From Siculibacillus lacustris (GTDB lineage Bacteria > Pseudomonadota > Alphaproteobacteria > Rhizobiales > Ancalomicrobiaceae): a DNA stretch of 64,000 nucleotides. Made by a program: the position numbers and the translations under genes. Shown piece by piece: positions 53,563 through 63,400 of the stretch. Within the stretch, counting starts at the first letter, position 1. Each line of letters opens with the position of its first letter. Where the stretch lies: the NCBI RefSeq assembly GCF_004328075.1, contig NZ_SJFN01000006.1:1-64000 (forward strand), written 5' to 3'. A model generated the notes under the pieces. It worked only from the letters and a program-made list of their open reading frames with translations, had not been told where the DNA came from and searched no databases.

Positions 53563-54477
53563 CCCGGGCCGAGCGTGGCAGCGGCGGTTGCGATCTCGAC
53601 GGGTGGGCGTCCGGCGTGCCACGCCCTCGGGGCGTTCGCCGGACGATTCCGAACGTCGGAGCACCGGGCGCGCTCCCCTTCCCTTCTCCCCGGGGGGATG
53701 GGGTCGAGGTCCGCCTTCTCTGAATTTCACTGACTTGGACGTCCCATGACGACTACGCACCACAGCGAGTCATGCGGTTTCTAGGCATTCTTCAGAGGCT
53801 CAGGCCGGATGCGCAGAACACAATCAAAAGTAGAATTTTTGCACGAGTAAATATCATTTAGTGCATTTCGTTGCGAATTGTTTCATTTCGATTCGATCAT
53901 CCCCGTGAAGCGGGCCCGATGCGGGGCGGCGCGGTCGAGGGGCACACCCGAGGCGATGAGACGACGCCGACATGTCCGGGCGAGGCCTGTTTCGGCAACC
54001 GACGACCTTGCGTCGACGAGACGGCCGGCTGCGGTCATCGCCGGTCGCGTTGCCCGGCGCCATGACCGGCCACGGCGCGTCCGACACGCGGCGAAATCGA
54101 TGCCGGAGTGCTTCTCGAAAGTGGCGATGGCCTCTTTCGGTCGTCGGGGCGAGCCTGCGCGGCGGCTCACGATTTCCTTCGTGATCCTCCGCACAGGTGG
54201 CGCCGCAGTCCGGTGAGGTCTCGCCGACGATCGGTGACACGAGAAGGGCTCGCGACTCCGGGTCGGCGGCGAGGGGCTCGGCGGTCGGCAACAACTTCCG
54301 GGCACCCGGCAAGTTGCGTCGAGCGAAAGGGGCCGGATTGATGCCCGCGGCGCGCCAGACCTGCCGAACAGCAGCCAAAACCGCGATATTTTTCATATGT
54401 TTCCCTGGTATTTCCGTTGCACCGCCTCGGGGAGGGTCGGGCCGTCGCTCGACCGCACCACCGCTCGCGGATCACCG
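53563..54477. other. 0.9-kb gap with an AT-rich patch before the octad gene
   Basis: 915 bp between the transglycosylase and the giant repeat gene. Bases 53,795-53,900 are AT-rich, unlike nearly all of the rest of the window. An inverted repeat CATGAC / GTCATG lies at 53745-53774. The sequence at 54394-54399 is CATATG, giving back-to-back ATGs on the two strands. Only one weak ORF is listed for the region (53854-54396). Confidence 0.6.
53854..54396 (-). CDS. Hypothetical ORF, doubtful
   Basis: 180 codons on the minus strand. It has an ATG at 54394-54396 with AGGGA 8 nt upstream and a hydrophobic-basic start (MKNIAVLAAVRQVWRAAGIN). The rest is Arg/Pro-rich with five Cys, and its codon use is less GC3-biased than core genes. 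No family is recognised. It could be a decayed gene, a small real gene or chance. It is divergent from the giant repeat gene. Confidence 0.25.
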   Translation of the reverse strand: MKNIAVLAAVRQVWRAAGINPAPFARRNLPGARKLLPTAEPLAADPESRALLVSPIVGETSPDCGATCAEDHEGNREPPRRLAPTTERGHRHFREALRHRFRRVSDAPWPVMAPGNATGDDRSRPSRRRKVVGCRNRPRPDMSASSHRLGCAPRPRRPASGPLHGDDRIEMKQFATKCTK

Positions 54478-57400
54478 ATGTCGCTGTCGCTCTCCTCAGT
54501 CTCCAGCTACACGCTCGCGCAGATCGCGGTGCTGACGCAGACCGGCATCCAGTCGCTCTCGACGACGGAGCTCTCCGCCTTCACGACCACCCAGATGGCG
54601 GCGGTGACGACGACGCAGATCGCCGCTTTGACGCCCTCGCAGATCGTCTTCTCGGCGTCGCAGCTGTCCGCGTTGTCGTCGCTGCAGGTCGAGGCCTTCG
54701 GCACCGACGAGATCGCCGTGCTGACCGCGACCCAGCTCTCCGGCCTGTCGGCCGCCGACATCGCGGCGCTGACCACCGACCAGTTCGCCGCGCTGTCGGC
54801 GACCCAGCTGTCGGCCTTGTCGGCGGCGCAGATCGGCAACTTGACCACCACCGAGATCGGCCAGCTGACCAGCGAGGACATCGCGGCGCTGAAGCCGACA
54901 CAGCTCACGCAACTGAAGACCACCCAGATCGCCGCCTTCGCGACGACCCAGATCGCGGCCCTCGACGAGACCCGGATCGCCGCGCTCTCCACCACCGTCC
55001 TGCGCAGCCTGTCGACGACCCAGGTGGCGGCGTTGAGCCCGACCCAGGTCGCCGCCCTGACGACCACGCAGATCGCCGGGCTCGCGCCCTCCGAGATCTC
55101 CGCCCTGTCGGCGACCCAGATCGGTGCGCTGACCCAAACACAGCTCGCGGCCTTCACGGCGTCGGACGCCGTGGCGCTGACCACCGCGCAGATCGCCGGA
55201 CTGACCACGACCCAAATCGGCAGCCTGTCGACCAGCGCGATCGCCGCCTTCGCCGCGACGCAGATCGCCGCCCTCTCGACCGACGACGTCGCGGCCCTGA
55301 CCACGACGGAAGTCGGCGCCCTGACCCGGCTCGGCCTCTCGACCCTGTCGACCGCGCAACTCGCGGTTCTGACCGCCACCCAGGTCTCGTCGCTGTCGGC
55401 GATGGCGATGGGCGGGCTCACCGCGACGCAAGCCGCGGGCCTCTCCCTCGACCAGGTCGCCGCGCTCGCCGTCACCCAGATCGCCTCGCTGACCACCACC
55501 GCGATCACCGCCCTCGCGCCGGCGGCGATCGACGCCCTCACCACCGCCCAGATCGCCGGCCTGGGGGCCGATGACGTGCAGGCCCTGACCGCCGATGAGC
55601 TCGCGGTGCTCGATGCGACCGACCTCTCGGCGCTGAGCGCCACCCAGCTGTCGCAGCTGTCGTCGGATCATTTCGACCGGATGACGGCCGAGCAACTCGC
55701 CGCGCTGACCGCCAAGGCGCTGTCCGGCCTCACCACCACCCAGGTCCGGCAACTGTCGACGACGGTCCTGACCCAGCTGTCGACGACCCAGATCCAGGGC
55801 CTCACCGCCGCCGCCGTCGGGGCGCTCGAGGTCGGCCAGATCACCGCGCTGGCGACCACGGCGATCGCCGCGCTCACCAATACCCAGTTGCACGGACTGA
55901 CCACGACCGAGATCGGTGCCCTCACCACCGCCCAGGTCGTCGCCCTGACGACGACGCAGATCACCGGTCTGACCTCGACCGCCGCCGGCGCCCTGCGGGC
56001 GACGCAGATCGCGGCGATGGAGACGACCGATCTCGCCCTCTTGTCGACGACGGCGATCGGGTCGCTGACCAGCACCGCGGTCGGCGGCCTGACGGCGACC
56101 GCGATCGTCGGGCTGTCGACCGCGCAGATCGCCGCACTCGGCGCCGACGACCTGTCGCGGCTGTCGACCACCGACATCGCCGCGCTGACCACCACCCAGC
56201 TCGGTTCGTTGTCCGCCGCCCAGGTGCGGGGCCTCGGCGCGGCGCAACTGGCGAGCCTCGACGAAAGCCGGTGGCAGTCGCTGTCGGCGTCGGCGATCGG
56301 CGGATTGACCTCGGTGCAGATCGACGCGTTGTCCGCGACCCGTATCGCCGCGCTCGGCGATGGTCAGGTCGCCGCGCTCGCGGCGACGCAGATCGGCGGC
56401 CTCGACGCGGCCCAGGTCGCCGCCCTGTCGACCACGCGCATCGCCGCCCTCACCGCGACGCAGCTGGCCGGCTTGACCACCACCGTCGCGGCGGCTCTGT
56501 CGGCGGATCAGATCGCCGCTCTGGGCTCGTTCCAGATCACCGCCCTGACCACTACGGCGATGGCCGGGCTGAGCGCGACCCAGGTCGCCGGGTTCGCCGC
56601 GACGCAGGTCTCGGCGCTGACCGCGACGGCCCTCGGCGCGATGTCGGTCACGACGCTCGGCGGCCTTTCCGCCGAGATGATCGCCCGGCTGTCGACGACC
56701 CAGGTGCGCGGGCTCGGCACGACGCAGATGGCGGCGCTGTCCGCCGATCAGTTCGCGGCGCTGACCACCAGCGATCTCGCCGCGCTGACCACGACGCAGT
56801 TGCTCGGCCTGACCACCACCCAGATCGGAGCCTTGACCGACACCCGTCTGGCGGCCCTCACCTCGACCGAACTCGGCACGATGTCGACGACCGAGATCGC
56901 CGCCTTCACGCCGACACAGGTCGCCTCGCTGTCGCTCACCCAGATCCGGGGTCTGTCGGCCGGGGCGGTCGCGGCGCTGTCGACCGGGCAGATCGCGGCG
57001 ATCGCCGCGACGCAAGTCGCGACGCTGACCACCACCCAGGTCCGCTCTCTCTCGCAGACCGAAGTCGCGGCGCTGAGCGCCGACCAGATCGCGGCGCTCG
57101 CCACCACCCAGATCGCCGCCCTGTCGGTGGCCGGGCTGTCCGGCCTCTCGGCGACGCAGGCCGCGACCCTGTCGACCGATCAGGTCGGAGCCCTCACCGC
57201 GAACGCGATGGGGCAGCTGACCACCACCGTCGTCCATGCGCTGTCGGCCGATCAACTGGCGGCGCTGTCGACGACCCAGTTGCGCAGTCTGTCGACCACC
57301 GGCGTCGCGGCGCTTTCGGCGACCCAGGTCGCCGGTTTGAGCGGCGAGCAGATCTCGGGCTTCTCGGCGACCGGCATCGCCGCCCTGTCGACGACCGCGC

Positions 57401-60400
57401 TGCTGGCCTTGGCCGATACGCAGATCGCGGCGCTCGGCACGACCGAAATCGCCGGGCTCACCTCGACCCAGATCGCGGCGCTCGGCGACGGCCGGATCGC
57501 CGCCCTGACCGGGACCCAGGCGGCGGCGCTGACCACCTCGGCGCTCGACGGCCTGTCGGCGGCGGCAGCGGCCGCGCTGACCACCGCCGAGGTCGCGGCC
57601 CTGTCCGCCGGCCAGCTCGCTTCCCTGGTCGATACCCAGCTCCGGAGCCTGTCGGTCGCGCAAGTCGACGCGCTGTCGACGACGGCGCTCGGCGGGCTGA
57701 CCGCCTCCCAGGTCGCGGTCCTCTCCGCGACCCAGATCGCCGGCCTGACCACCACGCAGGTCGGGGCCCTGTCGGCGACGGTGGTCGGTGCCCTCGCAGC
57801 GACCCAGGTCGAAGCCCTGACGCCGTCGGGTCTGGCGGTGCTGAGCGCCACCCAGGTCGGTACGATCGGCCGCACGGTGATCGGCGCGCTCGCGACGACC
57901 ACTCTGCGGGCGCTCACCTCGACCCAGTTCGCGGGTCTCGGTGCCAGCCAGATCGCCGCCTTGACCAACGGCCAGATCGCCGCCCTCGACGACACGCAGC
58001 TCGCCGCCCTCGATCGCAGCCAGATCCGCGGGCTCACCGCCGATCAGCTCGCGAACCTGTCGGCGACCCGTCTCGCCGCCCTGACGACGACGCAGATCGC
58101 CACGCTGACCACCGGTGCGATCGACGGCCTCTCGGAGTCCCAGATCGCGACGCTGACGACCACCCAGGTGGCGGCGCTGTCCACCGTCCAGTTCGCGTCG
58201 CTCGCCGCCACCCAGCTGACCGCCCTGACCGCCGACGAGATGGCGGCGATCACCACCACGACCCTGCGCGGCCTCTCCTCGACGCAGCTCGGGGAGTTGA
58301 CCACCACCCAGATCGGCGCGCTGACCACCACACAGATCGCCGCGCTGTCGACCACCGAGATCGTCGGGCTCGGCGGCGACCAGATCGCGATGTTGGACGC
58401 GACCCGCCTCGCCGCGCTGTCGACGACCCAGGTCGCGACCTTGTCCTCGACCCAGGTTTCGGGCTTCTCGACGTCACAACTCGCCGCGCTCTCGACCACC
58501 CAGGTCGCGGCGCTGACCAGTCCGGACATCGCGGCCCTGGTCACCACCCAGATCACCGCCCTCGCTGCGTCGCAGCTCGGCGCCCTCAACGCCGACCAGG
58601 TGGCCGGCCTGACCGCGGCGGACGTGACCGCGCTCGGCGCCACCGGTCTGGCGCAGCTCGCCACGACGACGCTCGGCTCCCTGTCGATCGCGGCGATCGG
58701 CGGGCTGACCACCACCGAGATCGCCGCCCTCACCACGACGCAGCTGTCGTATTTCGCGTCGACCCAGGTCAAGGCACTGGAGCAGTCGCAACTCGCGGCG
58801 CTCGGCGAAACCCAGATCGGCGCGCTGTCGCGGATCGCGGTGCGCGGACTGACCACCACCCAGGCCTCCTGGCTGGCCTCGACCCAGATCGCCGCGCTGT
58901 CGACCAGCGCCATCGCGGAACTGACCACGACGATGATCGGCGGCCTCGAGTCGACTCAAGTCGCCGCCCTGACCACCACGCAGCTCGGATCGCTGACCAC
59001 CACCGACATCACCTATCTGACCAGCGAGCAGGTCGCCGGCCTGACCGCGACCCAGCTCGACGGGCTCGCCGCGACCCAGATCGCCGCCATCTACACGCCC
59101 GCCATGGCCGGCCTCAGCGACACCCAGGTGGCCTCGCTCGACTCCGATCATCTCCACGCCCTGACCTCGACCCAGATTTCGGGCCTGACCTCGACGGCGA
59201 TCGACGCGCTGTCGACGACCGCCATCGCCGCCCTCTCCGCCACCCAGATCGGGGCGATTTCGACCACCGCGATGGCGGCGATCGACTCGACGCTGTTCGC
59301 GGCGCTGACCACCACGCAGTTGGCCGGCCTCGGGCAGAGTCAGATGGCGGTGCTCGGTGCCGATCAGATGGCGATGCTGACCGGGACGCGGCTGTCGGCG
59401 CTGACGCGGACGGAGATCGGCGGTCTCACCTCGACCCAGGTGGCCGGCCTCGGCACCGACCAACTCGCGGCGCTGACCACCACCCAGATCCGCGGCCTGA
59501 CGGCGAGCGATCTCTCGGCGCTGTCGGCCGCCCAGATCGCGGTCCTGTCGGCGACCCAGATCGCCGCCCTGTCGAGCACCGGCATCGCCGGCCTGACCGC
59601 GACCGAGGTGAGCGGGCTCGGCGCGACGACGCTCGCCGCGATGGGCACCACCCAGATCGCCGGTCTTTCGACCTCGGCGCTGGCCGGGCTCTCCTCCGAG
59701 CAGATCGCCGCGCTGACCACCACGCAGCTGCGGGCGCTGACCACGTCGCAGATCGGCGCACTGGCGACCACCCAGATCCAGGCCCTGACCACCGGCCAGA
59801 TCGCCGGTCTGACCACCACCGGCATCGCCGGCCTCACCTCGACCGAGGTTTCGGCGCTGGCCACCACCCAGATCGCGGCGCTGGATACGGTGCAGATCGG
59901 CGCGCTCACCCGACCGGCCGCGACCGGCCTCACCGCCACCGCGGTCGCTTCGCTGTCGACCACCCTGCTCGCCGGCCTCACCACTTCCGAAGTCAGCGCG
60001 ATGACCACGACGGCGATCGCCGCGCTGACGACGACGCAGATCGCCGCCTTGACGACGAACCAGCTCAGGGCGGTGGCGACCGGCGGGATCGCCGCACTCG
60101 GCACCACCCAACTCGCGGCGCTCGGCACCCGGCAGGTGGCGTCGTTGACGACGCTCCAGTTGCAGAGTCTCTCCTCCGACCAGATCGGCGCCTTGTCCGG
60201 CACGCAGCTGCGAGCCCTCGCCACCGGACAGATCGCCAGCCTCGCCACCTCGACGATCGACGGTCTGTCGAGCGAGCAGATCGCCGCTCTGTCGACGACC
60301 CAGATCGCCGCGCTGACCGCGAGCCAGATCGTGTCCTTCGCCGATACCCAGATCGCCGCCCTGACGGTCGGCCAGATCGCCGCCCTCACCACCACCGAAC

Positions 60401-63400
60401 TCGCCGGACTGGCGACCAGCCAGGTCGGGGACTTGACCGCCACCCAGTTCGCGGCGCTGACGGCGACCCAGATCGGCTCCTTCTCGGCGACGACCATCGC
60501 CGGACTGACCACCACCCAGATCGCCTCGCTCGACGCCACCGACCTCGCGGTCCTGACCACCACCGAAATGTCGGGCCTCGCCGACACCCAGGCCGCGGCG
60601 CTGTCGGCGACGCAACTGGCGGCGTTCTCCACCACTCAGATCGCCGCGTTCTCGACCCGCGGTCTCGCCGGGCTGACCACCACCCAGATCGGCGGATTGA
60701 CGACGACGGCGGTCGCGACCCTGACCGCGACCCAGGTCGGCTCGCTCGCCGACACGCAGATCCAGGCGCTCGGCGACACCCAGATCGCGGCGATCTCGCG
60801 GACCGCGATCGCCGGCCTCACCGCCACCCAGCTCGGTGATCTCTCGACCGAGCGCTTCGCCGCCCTGTCGACGACCCAACTCGGCGCGCTGTCGACCGGC
60901 GCGGTCGGCGGCTTGACCGCGACCGAGATCGCCGCTCTCGACGGCACCCGCCTCGCCGCGATCACCTCGACGGCGATCGGCGCGCTCGGTTCGACCCAAC
61001 TGACGGCGCTCGCCGCCACTCAGATCGCCGCCCTGACCACGACGCAGTTGCAGGGCCTGTCGTCGAGCGACGTCGCGGCTCTCACCCCGACCCAGGTCGC
61101 GGCGCTGACCGCCGACCAGATGTCCACGCTGACCACCACCCAGATCTCCGGCCTCGGCGCCGCCGACCTGCGGGCGCTGGGGGCGACGGGGCTCGAGCGG
61201 CTGACCACGACCCAGATCCAGGCGGTGACCACGACGGCGCTGGCGGCGATCGATGCGGCGACGCTCACCGCGCTCTCCACCACGCGGGTCGCCTCGTTCT
61301 CGGCGACCCAGGTCGGGGCGCTCGACGAGACGCGGATGGCGGCCTTCTCGGCGACCCAGATCGCGGCGCTCACCACCACCGAGATCCGCGGTCTGGGCGC
61401 GACACAGGCGCAGGCCCTGACCGCGGCCGATCTCGCGGCCCTGTCGACCACCCAGGTCGCCGCCCTGGGCGCGTCGGCGATCGCCGGCCTCACCACCGAC
61501 CAGATCGCGGTCCTGTCGGCGTCGCAGCTCGCGGCTCTGACCACCACGGCGATCGGCGGGCTGGCGGATACCCAGATCGCCGCCTTGTCGAGCACCCGTC
61601 TCGGCGAATTGGCGCAGACCCAGTTCGCCGCCCTGTCGACCTCGGCGATCGCCGGTCTCACCGAAACCCAGATCGCCTCGCTCGGCACGACGCTGATCGG
61701 CGCGCTGACCGCGACCCAGGTCGGAGCGTTGAGCGAGACCCGCGTCGCGGCGCTGACCGCCGGCCAGATCGCCGCGCTGACCACCACCCAGGTCAAGGGC
61801 ATCGCGGCGACCCAGATCGCCGCCTTCGACACGACGCAGTTCGCGGCCTTGGCCTCGACGCAGATCGCGGCGCTGTCGGCGGCGTCGGTCGGCGGCCTGA
61901 CCGCGACGGAACTCTCGGCGCTGACCGCGACCCAACTCGGCGCCCTGACCGCGACCGAACTCGGTGGCCTCGGCGCGGTGCAGATCGCGGCACTCGGCGA
62001 CGCGCAGATCGCGGCGCTCTCCGCGACGCAGATCGCCGGCCTGACGACGACCGGGCTGCAGGCTCTGACCGCGACCCGGCTGGCGGCGCTCACCACCACG
62101 CAGATCTCGGCGCTGGCGTCGACCCAGATCGGCGCGCTGGCCGACACTCAGGTGGCGGCGCTGGCGGTGACCCAGATCGGCGCCTTCGCCACGACCCAGA
62201 TCGCCGCCCTGTCGACGACCGGCATCGCGGCGCTGACCGACGGTGAGATCGGCGCGCTGACCACCACGCAGGCGGCGGCTCTGACCGCCGCTCAGATCGC
62301 CGCGCTGTCGTCGACCCAGCTCGCCGCCCTGTCGACCGCGCAGACCACGGCGCTGACCACGACGGCGATCAAGGGTCTCGCCGATACCCAGGTCGCCGCC
62401 CTCGGCGCGACCCAACTCGCGGTGCTGACGACGTCGCAGATCGCGGCGCTGTCGGCGACGGCGGTGCGCGGGCTGACCGCCACCGAGATGGGACTGCTGT
62501 CCACGCCGCAGCTCGGGGCGCTGACGGCGAGCGAGGTCGGCGCCTTCACCACGACGCAGGTCCGCGGCCTATCGGCGACTTTGATCGCCTCGCTGACCAC
62601 CACCCAGGTCAAGGGTCTGACCTCGACCGAAGTCGGCGCCCTGACCGCGACCCAGTTGGCGGCCCTGTCGACGTCGCAGATCGCGGCGTTGTCGACGTCG
62701 GCGGTCGCCGGCCTGACCGCGACCGCGGTCACCGGGCTGGCGTCGACGCAACTGTCGGCGCTGACCACCACTCAGGTCGCGGCGCTGTCGACCGATGCGG
62801 TCGATGGCCTCACCGCCACCGAGATCGGCCTGCTCGGCACCCGTCAGGTGGCGGCGCTGACCGCGACCCAGGCCGCCCGGCTCGACGCCGGCGACGTCAC
62901 GGCGCTGTCGACCGCCCAACTCGCCGCCCTCACCACCACCGCGGTCGGCGGACTGACCTCGACCCTGATCGCCTCGCTCTCGACCAGCGAGATCGCCGGC
63001 CTCGCGGCCACCCAGATCGCCGCCCTGTCGACCACCGCGGTGACCGGCTTCACCGCGACGCAGCTCGAGAGCCTCTCCACGACCGCCGTCGCCGCCCTGA
63101 CTTCGACCGAGATCGGGGCGCTGACCACCACCCAGGTCGCCGGCCTGTCGCAGACCCTGATCGCCGCCCTGACCACGACCCAGATCAAGGGGCTGACCGA
63201 AAGCGAGGCTTCGGCGCTGACCGCCACCCAGATCGCCGCCTTCGGCACCCGTCAGGTCGCGGCGCTGACCACGACCGCGGTCGGCGGTCTGACGGGAACG
63301 CAGATCGCCGCGATGAGCCCGACCCAGATCCAGGCCTTCGCCACCACTCAGATCGCGGCCTTGGCCACTGCCACGGTGCAGGCCCTGACGTCGACCGCCG

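Noticed and set aside
56271-60839. Forward frame of 1,522 codons inside the array
   Set aside because: It is out of frame with the octad unit, gives Arg/Asp/His/Pro-rich text and starts in mid-repeat without a ribosome site.
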